Shown here: positions 45,173 to 53,384 of the stretch, in pieces | Layout of the letters: each line of letters starts with the position of its first letter | Position numbering within the stretch: the stretch's first letter is position 1 | Source of the DNA: CAXQZU01 sp964228555 | GTDB lineage: Bacteria > Planctomycetota > PLA2 > JAEUHO01 | Assembly: GCA_964228555.1 (NCBI GenBank) | Contig: CAXQZU010000041.1 | Span: forward strand, 16,912-80,911 | Reading direction: 5' to 3' | DNA: 64,000 nt | Notes under the pieces: model-generated | Seen by the model: only the letters and a program-made list of their open reading frames with translations | What the model was told of the DNA's origin: nothing | Database searches by the model: none | Position numbers and translations under genes: made by a program

Positions 45173-46303
45173 GTGGCGCGACGAGCCGCCACGGCGCGGG
45201 CGCCCCGGGGTGGGTGGGTGGCCGTGGTGGGAACCCGCCCCAACTTCGTCAAGCTGGCCCCGCTGGTGGCGGCCGCGCGCGCGGCAGGCCGCCGGCTGCG
45301 CTGGGTGCACACGGGCCAGCACGAGTCGCCGGCACTGTCGCGGGCGCTCTGGCGTGAGCTGTGCCTGCCGGCGCCGGTGGCCGTGCTGGAGCACGTGCCG
45401 CCCGGCCGGCGCCGGGCCGAGCGCATGGCGACCGCCCTGGTGCCCGTGCTGGCAGGGCTGGATCCCTCGCTGGTGGTGGTGGTGGGGGACGTGGACAGCA
45501 CGGTGGCCGGCGCGCTGGCCGCGCGCCGGCTGGGACTCCCGCTGGCGCACGTGGAGGCCGGGCTGCGCAGCGGCGAGCGGGGCCTGCCCGAGGAGCGCAA
45601 CCGCAGGCGCGTGGACCGGCTTGCCCAGCTGCTGCATGCCAGCGAGCCCTCGGCCGTGGCCCACCTGCGCCGTGAGGGCGTGCCGGCGGCGCACATCCAC
45701 CTGGCGGGCAACGTGGTGGCCGATGCGCTGGCCGATGCGCGGCGCACGCTGCCGGCCCGCGCCCGCGGCGTCGGCGCCGGCCTCGTGCCACGGGGCTATG
45801 GCGTGGTGACGCTGCACCGCGCGGCGTCCGTGGACGCCCCGGCCCGCCTCGCGCGCACGGTGCAGGTGCTGTGTGGCCTGGCGCGGCAGCGGCCCTGGGT
45901 GTTCCCGGTGCACCCGCGCACGGCGCGCGGGCTGGGTGCCGCGGCCCGGCGCGCGCTTGGCCGTGCGGGCGTGCGCGTGGTCGCGCCGCTGGGCCGCCGG
46001 GACTTCCTTGCCCTCCTGCGCGACGCGGCCGTGGTGGTGACCGACAGCGGCGGCGTGCCGGTCGAGGCCTCGCTGCTGGGCGTGCCCTGCGTGACGCTGC
46101 GTGCGCGCTACGAGCACCGGCTCACGCTCACGCACGGCAGCAACGTGCTGGCGGGCGCCGATGCGCGTCGCCTGCCGGCGGCCGTGGCGCGGGCGTTGGG
46201 GCGCCCGCGGCGGCGGCCCTGCGGGCCACGCCGGGCCTCGCCCTGCTGGGACGGGCGGGCCGCCGGGCGCATCGTCGGGCACTGGCTGGTGCATGGCATG
46301 TAA
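45173..46303 (+). CDS. wecB: UDP-N-acetylglucosamine 2-epimerase family protein
   Basis: Expected to convert UDP-GlcNAc to UDP-ManNAc for surface polysaccharide. The 376-residue protein has VVGTRPNFVKLAPL, DVDSTVAGALAAR, HVEAGLRSG, PEERN, PVHPRT and TDSGGVPVEASLLGVPCVTLR. Several motifs deviate from WecB: THRREN reads LHRAAS, and the TERPE segment reads YEHRL, so substrate or activity may differ. It follows accC by 8 bases and is the last gene before an AT-rich gap. It ends in TAA. Confidence 0.85.
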   Translation: MARRAATARAPRGGWVAVVGTRPNFVKLAPLVAAARAAGRRLRWVHTGQHESPALSRALWRELCLPAPVAVLEHVPPGRRRAERMATALVPVLAGLDPSLVVVVGDVDSTVAGALAARRLGLPLAHVEAGLRSGERGLPEERNRRRVDRLAQLLHASEPSAVAHLRREGVPAAHIHLAGNVVADALADARRTLPARARGVGAGLVPRGYGVVTLHRAASVDAPARLARTVQVLCGLARQRPWVFPVHPRTARGLGAAARRALGRAGVRVVAPLGRRDFLALLRDAAVVVTDSGGVPVEASLLGVPCVTLRARYEHRLTLTHGSNVLAGADARRLPAAVARALGRPRRRPCGPRRASPCWDGRAAGRIVGHWLVHGM

Positions 46304-46325
46304 AACAAAGTAAGACGAATAGTGG

Positions 46326-46353
46326 AGACATAAACCGTTGTCCCGTAATGTCT
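46326..46353. promoter_or_regulatory. inverted repeat AGACAT-N16-ATGTCT in an AT-rich gap
   Basis: The 6-bp arms (46326-46331 and 46348-46353) are perfectly complementary. They lie in the 46304-46380 stretch, which is far richer in A and T than anything around it. The repeat ends 47 bases before the -10-like hexamer at 46401, a position suited to an activator or repressor of the downstream epimerase gene. Confidence 0.4.
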
Positions 46354-46400
46354 TGTGGCATCGTGCGGGGAAAATCTCCTGCGCCGCCCCGGGCAGGGCC

Positions 46401-46406
46401 TACCTT
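46401..46406 (+). promoter_or_regulatory. -10-like hexamer TACCTT before the SDR gene
   Basis: TACCTT ends 22 bases before the ATG at 46429, with GGAGG in the leader. The spacing equals that for purC and the four-helix protein. Confidence 0.45.
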
Positions 46407-46428
46407 GGGGCCCTTTCGTGGAGGCGGC

Positions 46429-47418
<990 letters not shown>

Positions 47419-47452
47419 CCGGGGCGGGCCGGCGTGGGCAGCCGGGCGGCCG

Positions 47453-47458
47453 TAGGCT
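47453..47458 (+). promoter_or_regulatory. -10-like hexamer TAGGCT before the cytochrome gene
   Basis: TAGGCT ends 7 bases before the ATG at 47466, with no ribosome site; identical in sequence and spacing to the tyrS site. Confidence 0.55.
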
Positions 47459-47465
47459 CTGCGGG

Positions 47466-49415
47466 ATGACGCTGCGCGCCCTGCTTGCCGTGCTCCTGCT
47501 GGCGGTGCTCTCCGCACGGGCATGGCGTGGCCTCGCGGGCGCGCATGGGGCGGCTGCCGAGCCGCCTCCGCCCGCTGGCCCGCCTGCACCCGGGCTGCCG
47601 GTCGCACGAGGCGAGTGGGCGGGCAGCGAGGAGTGTGCGCGCTGCCATGGCGAGGTGCACGCCACGTGGGCGGCCTCCACGCATGCGCTCACCGTGCGAG
47701 TGGCTGATGCCCGCACGATGGCACCGGAGGCACTGGCGGGGCAGGCGGTTGGGCACGCGCCCGGCCGGACGCGCTTCGTGCGCGAGGGCGAGGCCTTCTG
47801 GGCCGAGACGGTGGGCGCCGACGGGATGCCGGCGCGCTTCCCCGTGACGCACGTGGTGGGGCGCACGCGCATCGAGATGTTGCTCACGCGCCTCCCCGAC
47901 GGCCGCCGGCAGGTGCTGCCCGCCATGCGCGAGCACGGCACGGGCACCTGGTTCGACTACACGGCCCTCTACTTCGCGGGCCCCGGCGGCGACCCCGCCG
48001 TGCCCCCGGCAGTGGCGCCCGGCGAGCCCTCGTTCTGGACGGGGCCGGTGCGCTCGTGGGACGCGCAGTGCTCGCGCTGCCACCTCTCGGGGCGCGAGGC
48101 GGTGGCCGAGCCCGCGCCCGGCGCCGAACGCACGCGCCAGCGCGCCGTGGGCCTGGATTGCGAGTCCTGCCATGGCCCGGGCGCGGCCCACGTGCGCCAC
48201 CACGACGGGACGGCCGAGGGACCGGATCCCGTGCTGCGCCTGCGCACGCTCTCGCGGCGCGAGCAGGTGGACACGTGCCTTGCCTGCCACATGGAGGCCG
48301 AGGAGATCGTGCCCGGCTGGCAGCCCGGGGCAGGGGTGGACGTGCTCGAGCACCTCGACCCCAGCCTGCTGGACGACCCCGACCGCGTGGATCCTGCCGG
48401 CCGGCCGCTGGAACTGGTCTACGCGGGCGTGTCGTTCTGGAGCAGCCGCTGCGCCGAGCAGGGCCAGCTCACCTGCCAGTCATGCCACGACCCGCACGGC
48501 GGCGAGCACCGCGGCGCGATGCGCGGCCCGCCGCGCGACGACGCGCAGTGTGCGTCCTGCCACGGCGACATCGTGGCGCAGGGTGCAGCCCACAGCCACC
48601 ATCCCGCCGGCGAGGGCGGCGTGCGCTGCGTGGACTGCCACATGCCCTTCCTCACGGTGGAGCGGGGCCACGGCGCGGTGACCGACCACAGCATCTCCCT
48701 CCCGCGCCCGGGCCTGCGCAGCGACCGCGTCGCGCAGGACGCCTGCACGTGGTGCCACGCGGGCGGGCGCGGCGCCCCGCCCGGCGCGCCGCCGCTCTCC
48801 GAGCAGGGCGTGCGCACCGCCCACGGCCGCTGGTGGCCGCAGGCGCGCCCGGCGCCCGCCTGGCTGGAGGCCATCGCCGCGGCGCGCCGCGGGGCCTTCG
48901 ACGGGCCCAGCCGCCTGCTGGCCCTGCTGGCCGACCGCGAGGCCCCGCGCCTCTCGCGCGCCACGGCGCCCACGCTGCTGGCGCGCTTCGCGCCGGAGGC
49001 GTGGACGGGGGCGCTGCCCTACGCGCAGGATGCCGACAGCCTGGTGCGCCGTCGCATGGCACCGCTGCTGGCGGCCGACCCGCGCCCCGCGGCGTGGGCG
49101 GCACTCTCGGCGCTGGTGGGCGACGCCAGCGCGCCTGTGCGTGCGGCAGCCAGCCGTGCGGCGCTGGGCGCGGCGGCGCGGCTCCAGCAGGACGCGGAGC
49201 TGCTGGCGCGCGTGCGTGCCGAGCTGGCCGCGCAGGCGGCGGCAGTGCCCGACGACGACCTGCGTTGGGCGCGGCTGGCCGATGCGTGCGCCCTGGCGGG
49301 CGACGCGGCCGGCGAGCGCGATGCGCTGCGACGCTGGGCCGGGCTGGATCCCGGCAACCAGGCCGTGCGCATGCGCCTGGAGCGTGCGGCGGGGGCCCCG
49401 CCCGGCGCGCGCTAG
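47466..49415 (+). CDS. octaheme c-type cytochrome with HEAT-like C-terminal domain
   Basis: A 649-residue exported electron-transfer protein. A signal sequence (1-20) is followed by eight CxxCH heme sites: CARCH, CSRCH, CESCH, CLACH, CQSCH, CASCH, CVDCH and CTWCH, spread over about residues 58-430. Extra histidines nearby (HHDG, HSHHP) could be distal ligands. The last 200 residues have no cysteines and form HEAT-like helices. The pattern resembles planctomycete multiheme proteins with DmsE/NrfA-like spacing but no exact family is named. Its TAG stop shares a CTAG with the convergent oxidoreductase. Confidence 0.9.
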   Translation: MTLRALLAVLLLAVLSARAWRGLAGAHGAAAEPPPPAGPPAPGLPVARGEWAGSEECARCHGEVHATWAASTHALTVRVADARTMAPEALAGQAVGHAPGRTRFVREGEAFWAETVGADGMPARFPVTHVVGRTRIEMLLTRLPDGRRQVLPAMREHGTGTWFDYTALYFAGPGGDPAVPPAVAPGEPSFWTGPVRSWDAQCSRCHLSGREAVAEPAPGAERTRQRAVGLDCESCHGPGAAHVRHHDGTAEGPDPVLRLRTLSRREQVDTCLACHMEAEEIVPGWQPGAGVDVLEHLDPSLLDDPDRVDPAGRPLELVYAGVSFWSSRCAEQGQLTCQSCHDPHGGEHRGAMRGPPRDDAQCASCHGDIVAQGAAHSHHPAGEGGVRCVDCHMPFLTVERGHGAVTDHSISLPRPGLRSDRVAQDACTWCHAGGRGAPPGAPPLSEQGVRTAHGRWWPQARPAPAWLEAIAAARRGAFDGPSRLLALLADREAPRLSRATAPTLLARFAPEAWTGALPYAQDADSLVRRRMAPLLAADPRPAAWAALSALVGDASAPVRAAASRAALGAAARLQQDAELLARVRAELAAQAAAVPDDDLRWARLADACALAGDAAGERDALRRWAGLDPGNQAVRMRLERAAGAPPGAR

Positions 49416-50392
49416 CGCGCAGCCAGCACGCGGCCCACGGCGAACTCGGGCGGCACGGGCGCCTGTCCCAGCAACAGGCGCGCGGCCAGCCGCCCCAGCG
49501 CGAACGACACGGTCAGGCCATGCCCGCCCAGCGCCGCGACGTGGAACAGGCGCGGCTCGCGCGGGTCGGGGCCCAGCAGCAGGTTGCGGTCGGGGCTGAA
49601 GCTGCGCTGGCCCACCCAGCGGTAGGCGATGCGGTAGGGCGGCATCCCCGGCTGCAGCGCGCGCACGCGGCCCTCCAGCAGCGCCGGCATGCCGGGGTCG
49701 TCGCCGTAGGCGCCGGGCGCCGCCGGCGTCTCGTCGCAGGGGCACAGCAGCAAGCCGCCCAGCTCGGGCCGGAAGTAGAGGCCGGCCTTCACGTCCCACA
49801 CGAAGGGCCAGTCGGGGTCGATGCCCGCCAGCGGCTCGGTGATGAACACGTGGCGGTTGGTGGGCGTGAGCGGCAGCCCGCCCAGCTCGCCGGCCCACGC
49901 GCCGGCGGCGTTGACCAGCACCTCGGCCTCGATCTCGCCCTGCGGCGTGCTCACCACGATGCCGCCCGGCTCGCTGCGCCAGCCCGTCACGGGCGAGCGC
50001 CAGCGCACCTCTTGCCCCTCGAGGTAGGTGGCCAGCACCTGCGACACGTCCACGATGCCGTCGTCGGGGCAGTAGAGGCCGCGGCCGCGTGCGATGGGCA
50101 CCAGCGAGGAGACGTCGGTGTCGCCCAGCCCCAGCAAGACGCTGCCCTGGCGGCGGAAGCCGCCCAGGTCGCCGGAGCGCAACGCGGCCGCGCCCTCGGT
50201 GGCCAGCGGCTGCAGGTGGTGGTGGTCCACCTTCTCGCGCAGCAGCGAGGCGTTGCGCCCCGAGGAGTGCACGCCGGCCACTCCCTCCCGCTCGAGCAGC
50301 AGCACGTCGCGCACGCCCTGCCGGCGCAGGTGGAAGGCCGTGGCCGCGCCCGCCAGCCCGGCACCCACGATCACGATGCGGCGGCGGTCCAT
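49412..50392 (-). CDS. FAD-dependent oxidoreductase of the DAO (D-amino acid/glycine oxidase) family
   Basis: A 326-residue flavoprotein. The dinucleotide fold is at the start (IVIVGAGLAGAATAFHL, acidic end LLLEREG), then SSGRNASLL, NAAGAWAGEL in mid-protein, WVGQRSFSPDRNLLLGPD and the closing AALGGHGLTVSFALG. It may oxidise glycine, sarcosine or D-amino acids. Start: the ATG at 50392 begins directly at the FAD fold; the open frame upstream has no similarity. Candidate TATGCC lies about 48 bases upstream on the minus strand. Confidence 0.87.
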   Translation of the reverse strand: MDRRRIVIVGAGLAGAATAFHLRRQGVRDVLLLEREGVAGVHSSGRNASLLREKVDHHHLQPLATEGAAALRSGDLGGFRRQGSVLLGLGDTDVSSLVPIARGRGLYCPDDGIVDVSQVLATYLEGQEVRWRSPVTGWRSEPGGIVVSTPQGEIEAEVLVNAAGAWAGELGGLPLTPTNRHVFITEPLAGIDPDWPFVWDVKAGLYFRPELGGLLLCPCDETPAAPGAYGDDPGMPALLEGRVRALQPGMPPYRIAYRWVGQRSFSPDRNLLLGPDPREPRLFHVAALGGHGLTVSFALGRLAARLLLGQAPVPPEFAVGRVLAAR

Positions 50393-50533
50393 GGGGCTCC
50401 CGAGGGGGGCGAGGAGGCGTGCGCTCGCCCGCGCAGGTGCTGGCATAGCAGGCGGGAGGGCCGCGCGCCCGTCCTGCGCGCCTGCGTCGGGGCCGGGCCC
50501 CGGCGTGCGTGAGGCGCTTGTCGGGTGTCGCGC

Positions 50534-50539
50534 CACAAT
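50534..50539 (+). promoter_or_regulatory. -10-like hexamer CACAAT before the glycosyltransferase gene
   Basis: CACAAT ends 6 bases before the ATG at 50546, matching the site before the DUF971 gene in sequence and spacing. Confidence 0.5.
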
Positions 50540-50545
50540 CCGTGC

Positions 50546-51583
50546 ATGGATCCCGCGCTCGCCCCTTGGCTGGCCTGCTCGCTGGCGCTAGCCCTTGGCG
50601 TGCCGCTCGTGGGCTGGGCCGGGCGCATGGCTGCGCGCTGGGGCTTGGTGGACGAGCCCGCCGGGCACAAGGTGCATGGCGCCCCGTTGCCGCGCAGCGG
50701 CGGCGTGGGCCTGGCCCTTGCGCTCGCAGCGGGCTGGGTGGCCAGCAGCGTGCTCGCCGGCCGCGATCTCTCGCCGGCCCACGGCTGGCCCGCCTTGGGG
50801 TTCTTCCTGCTGGGCCTGTGCGATGACCGCTGGACGCTGCGCGCCGGGACCAAGCTGGCCGCCCAGGCCCTGCTGGCCTTGCTGGCGGTGGGGCTGGGCC
50901 TGCGCTGGGAGGGCGCGGGCCTCGGTTCCTACCCCGCGCTCGAATTCGGCGGGCTCACCCCGCTGATGACCGTGCTGTGGATCGTGGCCGTGGTCACGGT
51001 GGTGAACTTCCTCGACGGCATCGACCTGATCACGGCGGCCACGATGGCCGTGCTGCTGGGGGCCGCAGCGGGGGCTGGGGCCGCGGGTGGCCTGCTGCCC
51101 GCGGCGACGCTGGGCGCCGTGCTGGCCTTCGCAGGCTGGAACGCCAGCCCCGCGCGCCTCATGGTGGGCGACGCGGGCACCCACCTGCTGGGCTTCGTGG
51201 CCGCCTGCTGCGCACTGCGACTGCCGGGCGCGAGCGATCCTGCCCTGCCGTGGCCGCTGGCCGGAGCCCTGCTGTTGCCAGGCGTGGTGGATGTGGGGGC
51301 AGGCCTCGTGACCAAGGTGCGCCGCGGGATGCCGCTGGGCAACGCACACCGCGACCATCCCTACCAGCGACTGCTGCGCCTTGGCTGGTCGGCCCCGGCC
51401 GTGGCCGGCCGCTATGGGGGCCTGTGCCTGCTGGCCCTGGCGTCGGCCACGCTGCTGCCCACGGGCGTGGCGCTTGGGCTGGGCGTGCTGGTGCTGGGCG
51501 GCCACCTGGCCCATGCCGCCCGCGCCCCGCGCGCCCCCGCGTCCTTTTTCATGGGCGGCCCCGCAGCCCGTGGGGACGATTGA
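50546..51583 (+). CDS. WecA/MraY-type polyprenyl-phosphate sugar-1-phosphate transferase
   Basis: Integral membrane enzyme (345 residues, about ten helices) that transfers a sugar 1-phosphate to undecaprenyl phosphate to start a glycan. It has the metal-binding CDDRW (near residue 92), NFLDGIDLI, the MVGDAGTHLLGF motif and the C-terminal NAHRDHPYQRLL, nearer to WecA-type than to MraY. It probably starts a surface polysaccharide and could use products of the wecB/epimerase genes upstream. The phosphatase gene follows after 3 bases. Confidence 0.9.
   Translation: MDPALAPWLACSLALALGVPLVGWAGRMAARWGLVDEPAGHKVHGAPLPRSGGVGLALALAAGWVASSVLAGRDLSPAHGWPALGFFLLGLCDDRWTLRAGTKLAAQALLALLAVGLGLRWEGAGLGSYPALEFGGLTPLMTVLWIVAVVTVVNFLDGIDLITAATMAVLLGAAAGAGAAGGLLPAATLGAVLAFAGWNASPARLMVGDAGTHLLGFVAACCALRLPGASDPALPWPLAGALLLPGVVDVGAGLVTKVRRGMPLGNAHRDHPYQRLLRLGWSAPAVAGRYGGLCLLALASATLLPTGVALGLGVLVLGGHLAHAARAPRAPASFFMGGPAARGDD
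51575..51580 (+). promoter_or_regulatory. possible -10-like hexamer GACGAT before the phosphatase gene
   Basis: GACGAT ends 6 bases before the ATG at 51587 and overlaps the end of the preceding gene. The first base deviates from YANNNT, so this may be chance. Confidence 0.25.
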
Positions 51584-51586
51584 GGC

Positions 51587-52039
51587 ATGCGCAACTTCGG
51601 ATGGGTGACCCCGGGGAGCCTTGCCGGCATGGGCTGGCCCGCGCCGATGGACTGGCCGGCCGTGGCCGCCGAGGGCGTGCGCGCCGTGCTCTCGCTCACC
51701 GAGGAGCCGCCCGCGGGCGATCCCGCCGCGCACGGGCTGGCGTGGCGCCACGAGCCGATCGTGGACTTCGGCACGCCGGACGAGGACGTGCTGGCCCGTT
51801 GCACGGCGTGGGTCCAGCAGCACCTCGATGCAGGCCGGCCGGTGGTGATCCACTGCCACGCGGGCCTGGGGCGCACCGGCACGCTGCTGGCCGCGGTGCT
51901 GGTGTCGCAGGGCATGGAGGCCATGGCGGCCATCGAGCACGTGCGGCGGCAGCGTCCGGGCTCGGTGGAGACGCGCGGCCAGGTGGCCGTGGTGGAACGG
52001 TGGGCCCAGCGCGTGGCCCGCGAGCGGGGGCGTGCATGA
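51587..52039 (+). CDS. dual-specificity/tyrosine phosphatase-like protein
   Basis: A 150-residue Cys-based phosphatase. The P-loop HCHAGLGRTG (HCx5R) and the aspartate in VDFGTPDEDV, a possible general acid, are intact. The N-terminus starts FGWVTPGSLAGMGWP, typical of bacterial DSP-like proteins acting on phosphoprotein, inositol phosphate or nucleotide substrates. It sits between a polyprenyl-P sugar transferase and dapB, and overlaps dapB in ATGA, which hints at cell-envelope control but does not prove it. Confidence 0.87.
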   Translation: MRNFGWVTPGSLAGMGWPAPMDWPAVAAEGVRAVLSLTEEPPAGDPAAHGLAWRHEPIVDFGTPDEDVLARCTAWVQQHLDAGRPVVIHCHAGLGRTGTLLAAVLVSQGMEAMAAIEHVRRQRPGSVETRGQVAVVERWAQRVARERGRA

Positions 52040-52770
52040 CGCGGATCAAGGTGCTGTTCTCCGGCGCGCGCGGGCGCATGGGCCAGGCGCTGCTGCCCGG
52101 CCTGCGGGCGGCCCCGGGCCTCGAGGTCGTGTCCACGGTGGACCGCGGCGACGACCTCGTGGCCCGCGTGCGCGAGACCGGTGCGCAGGTGGTGGTGGAC
52201 TTCACGACCGCGGCGGTGGCGATGGAGAACGCCCGACGCATCCTCGCCTCCGGGGCGCAGGGCGTGGTGGGCACCACCGGCTTCTCGGCCGCGGACCTCG
52301 ACACGCTGGAGCGCGAGGCCCTCGCGGCGGGTCGCGGGCTGTGCGTGGCGCCGAACTTCGCGCTGGGCATGGTGCTGCTGCAGCGCTGCGCCGAGCAGCT
52401 GGTCCGGCACTTCCCGCGCGTGGAGGTGATCGAGGCGCACCACGACGCCAAGGCCGACGCGCCCAGCGGCACGGCGCTGCGCACGGCCGAGCGCCTGGCG
52501 CGTGCCGGTGCCGCGCCCGGGCCAGGCGTGCACGGCGAGCCCGGGCGGGGTCACGACGTGCAGGGCGTGCGCGTGCACAGCGTGCGCTTGCCGGGCCTGG
52601 TGGCCCGCCAGGACGTGGTGTTCGGCAGTGCCGGGGAGGCGGTGGTGCTGCGCCACGAGGCCCACTCGCGCGAGTGCTACCTGCCCGGCGTGCTGCTGGC
52701 GGTGCGGGCCATGCCCGGCCGCACGGGGCTGGTGCGGGGCCTCGAGCCGCTGCTGCCGGGGCTGGCGTGA
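52036..52770 (+). CDS. dapB: 4-hydroxy-tetrahydrodipicolinate reductase
   Basis: Reduces hydroxytetrahydrodipicolinate in lysine/DAP synthesis. The 244-residue protein has KVLFSGARGRMGQ, VVVDFTTA, GTTGF, APNFALGM and the catalytic EAHHDAKADAPSGTA with HH and Lys. Start and end both overlap neighbours (ATGA with the phosphatase, GTGA with thiE). Confidence 0.95.
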   Translation: MTRIKVLFSGARGRMGQALLPGLRAAPGLEVVSTVDRGDDLVARVRETGAQVVVDFTTAAVAMENARRILASGAQGVVGTTGFSAADLDTLEREALAAGRGLCVAPNFALGMVLLQRCAEQLVRHFPRVEVIEAHHDAKADAPSGTALRTAERLARAGAAPGPGVHGEPGRGHDVQGVRVHSVRLPGLVARQDVVFGSAGEAVVLRHEAHSRECYLPGVLLAVRAMPGRTGLVRGLEPLLPGLA

Positions 52771-53384
52771 CGAGCCCGGCGCATGCTGACGCGCTGCGCC
52801 TCGTGTACGTCGTGGACGCCTTGGCCGCGGCCGACGCAGCCCACCTCGAGCAGGTGCTGGCGGGCGGCGTGACCGCCTTGTGGCTGCGCGCGCCCGCCTG
52901 CACGGGGCGGGAGCTCTACGACCTCGCAGTGCCGCTGCGCGAGCGGACGCGGCGCTACGGGGCCGCGCTGCTGGTGGGGGACCGTGCCGACGTGGCCCTC
53001 GCTTGCGAGGCGGACGGCGTGCAGCTGGGCCATCGCGCCCCGCCGCCCGCCCGCGTGCGCCACGGCTACCGAGGCTGGCTGGGCGTGTCCTGCCACGACG
53101 GGGCCGGCCTGCAGGCCGCGCGCGCGGCGGGTGCCGACCACGCCGTGCTCTCCCCGCTGGCTGTCGTGCCGGGCAAGGGCCCGCCGCTGGGAGCGGCTGC
53201 CTTCGCGCGCCTGTGCGCGGGGGCGGGGCTGCCCGTGGTGGCCCTGGGCGGCATCACGGCGCGCGAGGCGGCCGTGGCGCTGGAAGCCGGGGCCGTCGGG
53301 GTGGCCGTCCAGCGTGCGCTGCGCGAGGCCCCGGATGCACGCGGCACCGCCCGGGGGCTGCTGGCGGCCATGACGGGCGCGTGA
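52767..53384 (+). CDS. thiE: thiamine-phosphate synthase / TenI family protein
   Basis: TIM-barrel enzyme expected to join the pyrimidine and thiazole halves of thiamine. The 205-residue protein has LWLRAPACTGRELYD, DRADVALACEADGVQLG, GVSCHD, the LSPL...KGP loop and VVALGGI. The usual KD/E of ThiE (QLREK, QxDxP) is weakly kept, so a TenI-like role is possible. thiL, two genes on, supports a thiamine role. No TPP riboswitch is seen, and the gene is internal to the operon. Confidence 0.82.
   Translation: MTSPAHADALRLVYVVDALAAADAAHLEQVLAGGVTALWLRAPACTGRELYDLAVPLRERTRRYGAALLVGDRADVALACEADGVQLGHRAPPPARVRHGYRGWLGVSCHDGAGLQAARAAGADHAVLSPLAVVPGKGPPLGAAAFARLCAGAGLPVVALGGITAREAAVALEAGAVGVAVQRALREAPDARGTARGLLAAMTGA

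Noticed and set aside
52700..52767. TPP riboswitch for the thiamine genes
   Set aside because: thiE starts inside the dapB stop, so there is no leader in which a riboswitch could sit.
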